DNA of 34,852 nt. Source: Gammaproteobacteria bacterium (GTDB taxonomy: Bacteria > Pseudomonadota > Gammaproteobacteria > Natronospirales > REEB76). The stretch spans positions 1 through 34,852 of the forward strand of contig JAGWOR010000026.1 in NCBI GenBank assembly GCA_028870845.1, written 5' to 3'. The notes under the pieces are model-generated. The model saw nothing but the letters and a program-made list of their open reading frames with translations, did not search any database and was not told the origin of the DNA. Position 1 is the first letter of the stretch. Each line of letters opens with the position of its first letter. The translations under genes and the position numbers were made by a program. This document shows, piece by piece, positions 1 to 7,905 of the stretch.

Positions 1-354
1 GTCGCGCATACTGTCCCGATAGCGGGTGTATATCATCACCGCCATGGCCAGCAGCGCCAGGATACCGGCATAGATTTCCAGCTTGAGATTCAGATGGAAA
101 TAGATGGCATCGAGCAGAAACAGTATCTTATAGCCTGGAGTGCGGTGAGCACCATGACCTTCCCAGATATCCCTCAAACTTAGCCCATGCTGGTAATAGT
201 CACGGATCACATCAATGAAGTGCCACTGGTCATTGGTGACCACGCTCCTGGCTGCATAGGAAGCCAGCAAAATCACAGCGATGAAAAGCAAGAAAAGCCC
301 GGCATACACGATCCGGTTGTCACGAAAATTCAGGTAAACAGTCTTGATGAGCAT
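1..354 (-). CDS. Polytopic membrane protein, N-terminal part (runs off left edge)
   Basis: The minus-strand frame opens with ATG at 354 and stays open for 118 codons to base 1, so only the N-terminus is present. Residues about 15-35 form a hydrophobic segment (AGLFLLFIAVILLASYAA). A soluble loop with a TNDQWHFID stretch and an HGAHRTPGY stretch follows, and a second hydrophobic segment lies near residues 94-108. An acidic residue after the first membrane segment and a histidine/arginine-containing loop resemble uncharacterised GT-C-like membrane proteins of polysaccharide loci; this is inference only. It starts 25 bases after the wecE-like stop on the same strand and is probably in the same operon. 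No firm function can be assigned. Confidence 0.7.
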   Translation of the reverse strand, partial: MLIKTVYLNFRDNRIVYAGLFLLFIAVILLASYAARSVVTNDQWHFIDVIRDYYQHGLSLRDIWEGHGAHRTPGYKILFLLDAIYFHLNLKLEIYAGILALLAMAVMIYTRYRDSMRD

Positions 355-379
355 GTTGGGTATAAAAGAAAAATCCTTT

Positions 380-1513
380 TTATTGCCTACTAATTTCGAT
401 GACGCTAGCCGCGATCTCATCCACCTTCCGGTCCTCAAGTCCGACCCACATGGGAAGGCGCACGAGGGTCTCGCTGGTCCTGTCGGTGGCCTGCATGCTG
501 CCATGAGCACGGCCGTATTTGCGCCCGGCGGGGGCGGAATGCAGCGGAATGTAGTGGAATACCGCCTGGATGCCTTTGGCCTTCAACCCCTGCAGGATGC
601 GCATCTGCATGGCATGGTCGCGGGCCAGCAGATAATACATGTGCGCGTTGTTGGTGCAGTCCGCCGGTATGACGGGGCGCCGGAAAAGGCCCTGCTTCTC
701 GGCCTCCGCGAACTTCGCGTGATACCGGTTCCAGATGGCCAGGCGCTGCTCAGTGATGCTGGCCACGTCCTCCATCTGTGCCCACAGGAACGCCGCCAGA
801 ATCTCGCTGGGCAAAAACGATGAGCCGATATCCACCCAGGTATATTTGTCCACCTGGCCGCGGAAGAATTGCGAGCGATTAGTGCCTTTTTCCCAGATAA
901 TTTCTGCGCGCTGCATGAAACGTTCATCGTTCACCAGCAGGGCCCCACCCTCGCCGGAGATGATATTTTTGGTCTCATGGAAACTCAGGGCGCCCAGATG
1001 CCCGATGCTGCCCAGTGGCCGATTCTTGTAATTGGACAAGATGCATTGCGCGGCATCCTCAACAACGATGAGATCGTGCCGCCGGGCTACTGCCATGATA
1101 GCATCCATGTCGCAACCGACTCCCGCGTAATGCACCGGCGCGATCGCGCGGGTTTTCGGGGTGACTGCGGCTTCTACCTTGGACTCGTCCAGATTCAACG
1201 TGTCCGGACGGATATCTACGAACACCGGCACGCCACCGCGCAACACAAACGCGTTGGCGGTAGAAACGAAAGTGAAGGACGGCATGATGACTTCATCGCC
1301 GGGTTTGATATCGGCGAGGATCGCCGCCATCTCCAGGGCGGCGGTGCAGGAGTGCGTGAGCAGTGCCTTGCGACTCCGCATCTGCTGCTCAAGCCATACC
1401 TGGCATTTCTTGGTGAACTGGCCGTTTCCGGACAGATGGGCGGTGGATATGGCCGAGCGGATGTACTCGAATTCCTTGCCGGTGGCAAACGGGCGATTAA
1501 AATCAATTTTCAT
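380..1513 (-). CDS. wecE: dTDP-4-amino-4,6-dideoxygalactose transaminase (WecE/RffA family)
   Basis: A PLP-dependent sugar aminotransferase of the DegT/DnrJ/EryC1 family. WecE converts dTDP-4-dehydro-6-deoxyglucose plus glutamate to dTDP-4-amino-4,6-dideoxygalactose (EC 2.6.1.59), a precursor of Fuc4NAc-type sugars. The product is 377 residues, against 376 for E. coli WecE. The PLP Schiff-base lysine is in SFHETKNI (Lys182), the phosphate/aldimine aspartate is in VVEDAAQ (about 151-156), and the N-terminal SGNGQFTKK matches the family. The ATG at 1513 is chosen over an upstream in-frame start at 1594, because the family begins with this IDFN motif and the earlier start would overlap the preceding gene. 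It lies 43 bases after a methyltransferase gene. The other dTDP-sugar genes are not in the window, so the glycan is unknown. Confidence 0.93.
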   Translation of the reverse strand: MKIDFNRPFATGKEFEYIRSAISTAHLSGNGQFTKKCQVWLEQQMRSRKALLTHSCTAALEMAAILADIKPGDEVIMPSFTFVSTANAFVLRGGVPVFVDIRPDTLNLDESKVEAAVTPKTRAIAPVHYAGVGCDMDAIMAVARRHDLIVVEDAAQCILSNYKNRPLGSIGHLGALSFHETKNIISGEGGALLVNDERFMQRAEIIWEKGTNRSQFFRGQVDKYTWVDIGSSFLPSEILAAFLWAQMEDVASITEQRLAIWNRYHAKFAEAEKQGLFRRPVIPADCTNNAHMYYLLARDHAMQMRILQGLKAKGIQAVFHYIPLHSAPAGRKYGRAHGSMQATDRTSETLVRLPMWVGLEDRKVDEIAASVIEISRQ

Positions 1514-1556
1514 GCGCAGCACCCATATAAAAGAACGACGGTCACCACCTTTCGGA

Positions 1557-2429
1557 TTAAGGGACTTTCTTCGCCACCAGCAAAAGCGAACCACCGGCCG
1601 GAAAACGAACCCCGAGCCTGATCAGCAGGCGCTCCAGGTCCATCACCCATCCCATGATAGCGTTTAGCGCACCGTTCACGCGCAGTTCAGCAGTATCGTC
1701 ATAACCCTGTCTTTGCTTGCGGTTACGCAACCTGGAAAGGTACATCAGCGGCAACAGCAGCGATACAAACGAGGTCATCCTGAGCACACAGAAGCCGGCC
1801 TGCTCCACTTTTATTCTCAGTTCCCGCGCCTGGTAACGGCGTCTATGATGGGCATATTCGTCGGCATAACTCCACAGCCATTTGTGTTGTGGGACAGTGA
1901 GGATGATCCCTCCACCAACGCGCACGGCCCTGTGCATCTCTGCCAAAACGCGCTGATCTTCTTCAATATGTTCTATGACATCGAAAGCGCCGATGACATC
2001 GAACTCCGCTTCGAAGGGCATTTCCCGCGCGTCCATCTGGAATAGTGTGGCTTTCTGGACCCGCTTGGCAGCAAAGCTCAGTCCCCTGGAAAATACCTCG
2101 CTTCCGCTCAGGGATAGTCCGGGATAAGCCTTCTCTATTGTACGGAGAACATAGCCGCTACCGCACCCAATTTCCAGCATGTTTTTTGCTTCCGGAAAAT
2201 AAATTTTGATCATCAAATTGATAAGCTTGCTTCTCGCCTTGAACCAGAAATTGCCCGCTTCAAGATCGAACATCTGCGCATAGAACTGTTCCTCGAAACC
2301 ATCGCTTTTATGGGCATTCAGAGGGGAAAATGACGTGAAACTGTCAACGATTGCCGGTGCGTGACCGCAATCCGGGCAAGTCCAATCCGTGGAGTCAAAT
2401 ACGTGCTTGCAATTACTGCATCTTCTCAT
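1557..2429 (-). CDS. Class I SAM-dependent methyltransferase with N-terminal zinc ribbon
   Basis: A 290-residue protein. The N-terminus carries four cysteines spaced CxxC-x10-CxxC (Cys4, 7, 18, 21), a likely zinc ribbon. A Rossmann methyltransferase domain follows, with motif I LEIGCGSGYV at about 85-94, an acidic post-motif II (GSEVF), and the DVIEHI loop typical of UbiE/UbiG-like enzymes. A hydrophobic patch near residues 222-232 (FVSLLLPLMYL) may give membrane association. Enzymes of this type in polysaccharide loci methylate sugars or lipid-linked intermediates; the substrate here is unknown. It is followed 43 bases later by the aminotransferase gene, suggesting one operon. The Shine-Dalgarno sequence before ATG 2429 is weak. 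Confidence 0.85.
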   Translation of the reverse strand: MRRCSNCKHVFDSTDWTCPDCGHAPAIVDSFTSFSPLNAHKSDGFEEQFYAQMFDLEAGNFWFKARSKLINLMIKIYFPEAKNMLEIGCGSGYVLRTIEKAYPGLSLSGSEVFSRGLSFAAKRVQKATLFQMDAREMPFEAEFDVIGAFDVIEHIEEDQRVLAEMHRAVRVGGGIILTVPQHKWLWSYADEYAHHRRRYQARELRIKVEQAGFCVLRMTSFVSLLLPLMYLSRLRNRKQRQGYDDTAELRVNGALNAIMGWVMDLERLLIRLGVRFPAGGSLLLVAKKVP

Positions 2430-2676
2430 TACTGCTGTGCCTTATGACCAGGATCGCCCATTAGGCAAGACATTCGCGAACCAGCTAAACCCAAAGCTAG
2501 GGTATCGCGGGGAAAGCAAAGGTGCGACCTCCTGCTGGCAATAATGAAGGCCACTGTGCGCTGCTACTCAGAATCCAAAGCGCCCATTCTAGCGCTTGAC
2601 ATACCGGAACCGGCTCGCATCCAACGCAATCGTTGAAGCTATGCTGTTATGTACTGTTGAGGGCAGCCGATCTTAC

Positions 2677-3303
2677 CTACTTGCGGCATTCGATGATGAT
2701 GTGCACATAAGGAATGAATACCTGCGCGGTCAAGATATCGGTGGTGTAGGACTGGAACACCTGGCCGACGAGCGCTTTCCACGCCCGCTCCTGACGTATG
2801 TAATTGCCGCGGTCCAGGCTCATGACGAACCTGGACAACCAGCGTTGCTTGATAAGGAAACAGGCTTCCTCGCACACCAGGCGGCCGCCCGGTTTCAACA
2901 CTGAGTGGGCGAAGCGCAGCACCTCCAGGGATTCCTCATCACTGAGATGGTGCAGGAGACCGTTGCATAAGACGAGATCGGCGTTATTGAAGCGCTCATC
3001 GGGCGTCCTGAGCAATTCTCCAACGGTACTAACCAGGAAGGTGGCTTGTGAACCGTATAGCTCCCGGGCTCTCTTGATATAGGTTCCGCTGGCATCGAAG
3101 CCTAGATAGGTGATGCCTTGGGGCAGGGAATTGAAGATGACGCCCGGCCCGCAACCGATGTCGATCACTTTCTCGCCGCCCTTGAGCCGCCAGTACTTTT
3201 CCGCCATCCAGCGCCTGGATTGAACGGCGCCTGTCAAGTTCTGAAATAGCTCGTAGATCCAAGGCACCGAAAGCATGCGCCTGAGGCCGTTATTCTGATA
3301 CAT
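2677..3303 (-). CDS. Class I SAM-dependent methyltransferase
   Basis: A 208-residue methyltransferase. SAM-binding motif I VIDIGCGPGV spans about 46-55, post-motif II acid is in LGFDASG, and motif III-like LVCNGLLHHLS sits before a PGGRLVCEE strand, the usual order in Methyltransf_11/25 domains. No targeting signal is visible. It is the first gene downstream of a good sigma70-type promoter (3382-3411) and probably heads the minus-strand operon containing the second methyltransferase and the WecE-like transaminase. The 247-base spacer to the next gene is longer than the others in this run, so a second promoter or regulatory element could lie there. Substrate unknown. Confidence 0.85.
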   Translation of the reverse strand: MYQNNGLRRMLSVPWIYELFQNLTGAVQSRRWMAEKYWRLKGGEKVIDIGCGPGVIFNSLPQGITYLGFDASGTYIKRARELYGSQATFLVSTVGELLRTPDERFNNADLVLCNGLLHHLSDEESLEVLRFAHSVLKPGGRLVCEEACFLIKQRWLSRFVMSLDRGNYIRQERAWKALVGQVFQSYTTDILTAQVFIPYVHIIIECRK

Positions 3304-3381
3304 CGGTGATCCCGGTTTTCCTCGTTTCCCGTGGCTGACAGGTTCGAGACCACGCGTCCCGAGCGGTCAAGATGTACGTTT

Positions 3382-3411
3382 ATCATACTATGAAACTGGA
3401 ACCTATCTCAA
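3382..3411 (-). promoter_or_regulatory. Sigma70-type promoter for the methyltransferase/wecE operon
   Basis: On the minus strand TTGAGA (3411-3406, 5/6 to the -35 consensus) is followed by an 18-base spacer and TATGAT (3387-3382, 5/6 to the -10 consensus). Transcription would begin near 3375, giving a leader of about 70 bases before the ATG at 3303. The position in a divergent intergenic region supports it. Confidence 0.6.
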
Positions 3412-3477
3412 AATCGTTTTAGCAGAATATTGTAAAAAGTTTTCTGAAAGAGCATCTTTGACACTTGAGTAAACATC

Positions 3478-5529
3478 ATGGTGATGTGTCCCATGCCGAA
3501 TCTGTCAGCAATGCCTGTTCTAAACGCATTACGCGGGAAAAGAGTTAAATATTTAAGACTTTTTTTGTTATTCATTACCATCGCCCTGTTGGCGGCCTGC
3601 GAAGGCAAGCCAGCAGCTATGAATGTGGCGAATGACAGTCACTATGATCCGCGCCAGGTCTTTGATTTGCAATTTATGCAGAATAATTCAACCCCTGAAA
3701 GATCGGCAAGTGGCGTCCCCGGACCGGCATATTGGCAAAATCGTGCTGATTATAAGATTACCGCTAAACTCAACCCATTGAACCATCGTTTAGTTGCCAG
3801 GGATGTGCTTACCTATACCAACAACAGTCCGGATAAACTGAATTATTTATGGATTCAGTTGGACCAGAATATCTATCGCGCAAATTCTCGCTCAGCACTC
3901 ACTACGCCCTATGGGGATCCGCGATCAGATCGGGTAACTGATGGTTTTGCACTTCAGGGTGTCTATATTTCGATAAACAACAAGTTGGAGAAGGCATCGT
4001 ATTTTGTTGATGACACGAATATGCGAATTGATCTTCCACGGGGTTTGCCGGCCCATGGGAGAAAGGTTCGCTTGGTTATTGATTATTCTTTCGATATATC
4101 CCATGTATTTTATGGCCAAACGACTCGCATGGGCCGCATATCAACACCGGACGGGCCTGTTTATGCCGTCGCCCAATGGTATCCGCGCATGGTGGTCTAT
4201 GACGACGTGACGGGCTGGAACACACTGCCTTATCTCGGTCTCGGTGAGTTTTACCTTGATTACGGCAATTTCGATTACAGCATAGAGGTGCCCTGTAACT
4301 ACATAGTTGCTGGCTCGGGGGAATTGGTAAACTCCAAAAATGTATTAACCGAAACGCAGATACACCGGTTGAAATTGGCGCGAGACAGCGATACGACAAT
4401 ACATATTCGTTCGGCATCTGATGTGCGCTATGCAGATAGCCATGTGACCTGTCACGGACGACGTATATGGCATTTCAGAATCAACAATGCCAGGGATGCA
4501 GTGTGGGCCGCTTCGCCAGCCTTTGTATGGGATGCGGCCAGGATAACCCTACCGAAAGGCAAGAAAGCCCTTGCAATGGCGTTTTATCCCCGTTTCGATG
4601 CCTCTGTACCGGATGGATGGAACAATGTGGCTCAGTACCTAAAGAAGAACGTGGAATATTTTTCCAAAACATTTTTGGCATACCCGTACCCCAACGCTGT
4701 GGCGGTCGCGGCGCCTGTCATGGGAATGGAATATCCGGCAGTGGTATTTGTATCCTGGGCCGCCAAAGGGCCTGGGCTCTTTAATGGTGTTACTCATGAA
4801 ATCGGACATACCTGGTTCCCCATAATTGTCGGTTCCAATGAGCGGCGCTATGCATGGATGGATGAGGGTTTTGATGTATTTCTTATGCATATGGCCGCTA
4901 ACGCCTACGTTTATCATACAAATACCGCCGGCTTATCGCCTGCCCTAGCAGAACCGATGGTGAAGTTCATGCGCCAGGAAACTCTGCCGATCATGACGGT
5001 TCCTGACAATATACCTGAAGCGGAATTGCGCCCGCTCGAATACGAAAAAACCGCGTTAGGACTCGGATTATTACGCAACTATATCTTGAACAAAGATAAT
5101 TTTGATCATGCATTCAAGGCCTACATCAAGGCATGGGCCTACCGGCATCCTACGCCCTACGACTTCTTCAGATTGATGAATAATGAAACTGGTGAAAATC
5201 TTGATTGGTTTTGGAAAGAATGGTTCTTCGAGAATTGGAAACTGGATCAGGCAGTAACGGATGTCCGCTACATAGACAATGATCCGAAAAAAGGCGGTAT
5301 TATCACCATAATGAATAACGATAGGATGGCCATGCCAGTCGTAGTAGCCGTTCATGAATCCGGTGGAAAAACCACGATAATCAAATTACCGGTTGAAATC
5401 TGGGCTGACGGGAATAAATGGAAGTTCAAAGTCAACACCAGCTCGATAATCACGTCGGTGGTTATTGACCCTGATAAGTTGCTTCCTGATGCGGATAGAA
5501 CTAATAACACCTGGAATGCTCCGCCTTAA
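3478..5529 (+). CDS. M1-family (gluzincin) metallopeptidase, predicted lipoprotein
   Basis: A 683-residue exported zinc peptidase. The N-terminus has a basic stretch, a hydrophobic segment and a lipobox LLAAC with Cys41 (counted from ATG 3478), predicting lipidation. ATG 3493 or 3511 would give a more usual signal length, so the start is uncertain. The catalytic motif is HEIGH at 440-444, followed 19 residues after the last His by the third zinc ligand Glu463 in MDEGF, the M1 spacing. GMEYP near 415 takes the place of the GAMEN substrate-anchoring motif. The C-terminal portion contains an ERAP1-like helical stretch and a short beta region. It is convergent with the WbqC-like gene, divergent from the methyltransferase, and visibly AT-richer than the ribosomal block. 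The peptide substrate is unknown. Confidence 0.88.
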   Translation: MVMCPMPNLSAMPVLNALRGKRVKYLRLFLLFITIALLAACEGKPAAMNVANDSHYDPRQVFDLQFMQNNSTPERSASGVPGPAYWQNRADYKITAKLNPLNHRLVARDVLTYTNNSPDKLNYLWIQLDQNIYRANSRSALTTPYGDPRSDRVTDGFALQGVYISINNKLEKASYFVDDTNMRIDLPRGLPAHGRKVRLVIDYSFDISHVFYGQTTRMGRISTPDGPVYAVAQWYPRMVVYDDVTGWNTLPYLGLGEFYLDYGNFDYSIEVPCNYIVAGSGELVNSKNVLTETQIHRLKLARDSDTTIHIRSASDVRYADSHVTCHGRRIWHFRINNARDAVWAASPAFVWDAARITLPKGKKALAMAFYPRFDASVPDGWNNVAQYLKKNVEYFSKTFLAYPYPNAVAVAAPVMGMEYPAVVFVSWAAKGPGLFNGVTHEIGHTWFPIIVGSNERRYAWMDEGFDVFLMHMAANAYVYHTNTAGLSPALAEPMVKFMRQETLPIMTVPDNIPEAELRPLEYEKTALGLGLLRNYILNKDNFDHAFKAYIKAWAYRHPTPYDFFRLMNNETGENLDWFWKEWFFENWKLDQAVTDVRYIDNDPKKGGIITIMNNDRMAMPVVVAVHESGGKTTIIKLPVEIWADGNKWKFKVNTSSIITSVVIDPDKLLPDADRTNNTWNAPP

Positions 5530-5583
5530 CAATTATTATTCGGGTTTGAGTTCCAGTCTGGATTTAGGCTCCTATCCGCATAG

Positions 5584-5609
5584 TTTGGCTGGCGGCTACC
5601 GTCGCCAAA
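5584..5609. other. Hairpin between convergent genes
   Basis: TTTGGC (5584-5589) pairs with GCCAAA (5604-5609), enclosing a further GC-rich inverted segment, in the 84-base gap between two convergent genes. Neither strand has a clear T-run after it, so calling it a terminator is only a possibility. Confidence 0.25.
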
Positions 5610-5613
5610 GGGT

Positions 5614-6348
5614 TTACTGGAAGGCATCCCGAAGAAACGCTTCGTGACACGGGATTTCCGGAAATGTCTTCATATATTTTCTCGCATCTAGCCCCTCGTT
5701 GAATATCAGGTCGAGAATGCTTACCCCATGTTCAAATGGCGGATATAACTGCGTGTATTCCGGATAACCACCGTAATCCACCACCTTTACGCTTATTCCT
5801 GAGCGCCGGAATACGTTGCCATCCATATAATCCAGCGCCGAAGGCCCGGTAATGTACTCATCTGCGTCTGCCTGCTCACATAGACTAACCAGACGCTCAC
5901 TCCTGTCTCCGAGCAAGCGGTAGTTACTTGACCAGGTTATGTGCGTGTCGATGCCCAAAATGTCGTTGATTGTTCGAATGAATTCAAAATTTATTTTGCT
6001 GAGGAAATTCTCGCGACCATCAATATATAGCGGTTCAAACAAAGGCCAAAATTTTCGGAAGCAGCGGCTGCGCCCATAGTTGAGCATCAGGGTCTTCGCA
6101 TGCTTTGAACCCCAGTTATCAGCTGCCGTACGGGTTTCGCGTATTGTTTGCGATAGGCTTTCCTGCTTGACGGGAATCGTCAGCCACTGGACACCCTGGG
6201 CGGTCTTGATCCTGTTCCGGTTGCGCCAGTCATTCTTGGTGTACTGCATCTCGTCATACAGTATGAATTCATCCACCGAATTGATGAGATCGAAATACCC
6301 CTTCCAGGGTATGTAATTCGATTGCAGGATTGCGACTTTTTTCCCCAC
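5614..6348 (-). CDS. WbqC-like family protein
   Basis: A 244-residue protein matching the WbqC-like family (PF08889). The N-terminal AILQSNYIPWKGYFDLI, DEMQYTKNDWRNRN and the later TGPSALDYMD and YPQ/YPE-type segments are characteristic. Members sit in O-antigen and surface-glycan loci, often beside WecE/RffA-type transaminases. Their biochemistry is poorly established; roles in acyl or aminoacyl decoration of amino sugars have been proposed. The start is GTG at 6348 with a weak Shine-Dalgarno. It lies 32 bases after the GT2 gene and is likely the last gene of a three-gene operon. No signal peptide or membrane segment is seen, so a cytoplasmic site is expected. Confidence 0.88.
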   Translation of the reverse strand: MGKKVAILQSNYIPWKGYFDLINSVDEFILYDEMQYTKNDWRNRNRIKTAQGVQWLTIPVKQESLSQTIRETRTAADNWGSKHAKTLMLNYGRSRCFRKFWPLFEPLYIDGRENFLSKINFEFIRTINDILGIDTHITWSSNYRLLGDRSERLVSLCEQADADEYITGPSALDYMDGNVFRRSGISVKVVDYGGYPEYTQLYPPFEHGVSILDLIFNEGLDARKYMKTFPEIPCHEAFLRDAFQ

Positions 6349-6380
6349 AACAGGATTTCTTCGCAGGTTTTTGATGTGAA

Positions 6381-7319
6381 TTAAGTGGTGTCGGTACGAT
6401 CGGCAATTATATAGAGCGGACGTCCTTTTACTTCATCGAAAACCTTGCCCAGATAGATACCGATGATGCCGAGGATCGAAATAATGACCCCGCCGAGGAA
6501 ATACAGGCTCACGATCAGACTCGGCCAACCTGCCACGGGCTGGTTGTAGAAGATGGTTCTGACGATGAAATAAATGCCAAAGGCAAATGCAATCAGGGAA
6601 ATCACCAGGCCGAATTTCACCGTGACCCTGAGGGGCTTGTCGGAATAGGCGATGATGGTGTCCACGGCCAGATGCAGGAGTTTACGAAACGTGTAACTGC
6701 TCTTGCCGCCCACACGCTCTGCATGTTCCACATTGATGGCGGCGGTTGGGAATCCCATCCAGGTGACCAGCGCACCGAACAGGCGCAGATTCTCGCGCAT
6801 TTTCCGATAGCAGTCGGCCACCTTGCGGGAGATGATGCGAAAGTTGCCGGCATCGCCGTTGTAGTCCAGTCCCGACAGGTAACGGAACAGCCTGAAAAAC
6901 AGGTATGAAGATATTCGCTTGAACAGGGAATCCTTGCGTTCAAGCCTGAGCGCCAGCACCACATCAAAACCTTCCTGGGCCTTCTTGTACAGGCGCGGTA
7001 TTTCTTCGGGCCTGTCCTGCAGATCGCAATCCATCACCACTACCCACTCTCCCCCGGCATTATCAATACCAGCGGTGATGCCATAATGCTGGCCGAAATT
7101 GCGGCTGAATCGGAATCCACGCACCCGCGGATCCTGTCTGGAGAGCTCACAGATAATGTCCCAGGAGCGATCGCTACCACAGTCTTCAATCATCAAAATC
7201 TCGAAATCCTTGCTGATAGTGCTCAAAGCACTTACCAACCTGCGATATAGCTCATGCAGGCATTCCTCGGCTCTGTAAACCGGGATAACAACAGAGATGT
7301 GTGACGCTGCCTTTTCCAT
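6381..7319 (-). CDS. Polyprenyl-phosphate glycosyltransferase, GT2 (GtrB/ArnC/DPM1-like)
   Basis: A 312-residue GT-A fold enzyme expected to move a sugar from a nucleotide donor to undecaprenyl phosphate at the inner membrane. The N-terminal ISVVIPVYRAEE, the EDCGSDRSW segment and the metal-binding DCDLQD motif (97-102) are intact, followed by SRNFGQHYG upstream and GGKSSYTFRKL in the acceptor region. Two membrane helices follow (about 230-256 and 266-294), the GtrB/ArnC layout. ATG 7319 directly abuts the TAG of the preceding EamA-like gene, indicating translational coupling. The pair resembles Gtr or Arn systems, in which a small membrane protein flips the lipid-linked sugar made by the GT2 enzyme. 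Donor sugar unknown. Confidence 0.9.
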   Translation of the reverse strand: MEKAASHISVVIPVYRAEECLHELYRRLVSALSTISKDFEILMIEDCGSDRSWDIICELSRQDPRVRGFRFSRNFGQHYGITAGIDNAGGEWVVVMDCDLQDRPEEIPRLYKKAQEGFDVVLALRLERKDSLFKRISSYLFFRLFRYLSGLDYNGDAGNFRIISRKVADCYRKMRENLRLFGALVTWMGFPTAAINVEHAERVGGKSSYTFRKLLHLAVDTIIAYSDKPLRVTVKFGLVISLIAFAFGIYFIVRTIFYNQPVAGWPSLIVSLYFLGGVIISILGIIGIYLGKVFDEVKGRPLYIIADRTDTT

Positions 7320-7697
7320 CTATGCGTTGATGCCGATAACCGCCACACCCACGAGTATGAAGAGCACGCCGACGATACGCCATGGCGACAGCGTTTCACC
7401 GAACAGCAGCCACCCCAGGCAAAAGATCAGGGGATAAATGAGCGCCAGTATTGGGTAAGCCACGCTGATAGGCAGCCGTGTCATTGCCAGGATCCAGGCA
7501 CAGGTCGCGACCACCGAGTTTAGCAATCCAAAGATAATCCATGGATTTAACATCAGCCGGAAAAAAAACGTGGTTCGATCAGGCCATGATGCAGGCAGCG
7601 GGCCGGCGTGCATCGCCTGCCACTTGATAAGCACCTGGCCGACTACTGCGAACACGATGGTGATGAGTACGAAGCTGAATGCTGTGACTTTTGTCAT
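7320..7697 (-). CDS. Small EamA/DMT-like membrane protein (ArnE/ArnF or GtrA-like flippase role)
   Basis: A 125-residue protein with four hydrophobic segments (about 5-22, 49-70, 74-96 and 104-122). This is half the size of a full EamA permease and similar to the ArnE/ArnF and SMR proteins. The central VATCAWILAMTRLPISVAYPIL and the LFGETLSP loop are typical of EamA/SMR-type repeats. ATG 7697 is selected because GGAG stands six bases upstream; an in-frame upstream extension to 7784 has no membrane or family character. It is translationally coupled to the GT2 gene (TAG immediately followed by ATG). The likely task is translocating the polyprenyl-phosphate sugar across the inner membrane, inferred from size and neighbour. 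Confidence 0.82.
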   Translation of the reverse strand: MTKVTAFSFVLITIVFAVVGQVLIKWQAMHAGPLPASWPDRTTFFFRLMLNPWIIFGLLNSVVATCAWILAMTRLPISVAYPILALIYPLIFCLGWLLFGETLSPWRIVGVLFILVGVAVIGINA

Positions 7698-7905
7698 GTC
7701 AGACTCCGCGAAATCGAACCGGCAAGCCCAGTAATCGGACAGATGTCGGCTGTATGCATAAATGCCACTGCATGAACAAAACACATCTATTCACAGCGTT
7801 CCTTATAACCTTGCAGGATTCAAAATAACTCAAACAACAATCCGGTATTGAATTCACGCTCACCAAAGGACAGCGTGTCTGGTGACAATCGAAAAATAAT
7901 AACTA

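Noticed and set aside
869..1621. 250-codon plus-strand open frame opposite the wecE-like gene
   Set aside because: It is antisense to a gene with clear family motifs, has no recognisable domain, and its composition is that of a frame forced by GC-rich codons on the other strand.
7860..7884. Hairpin TCACCA/TGGTGA after ssb as a terminator
   Set aside because: The stem is short with a bulge, and no T-run follows on the minus strand.
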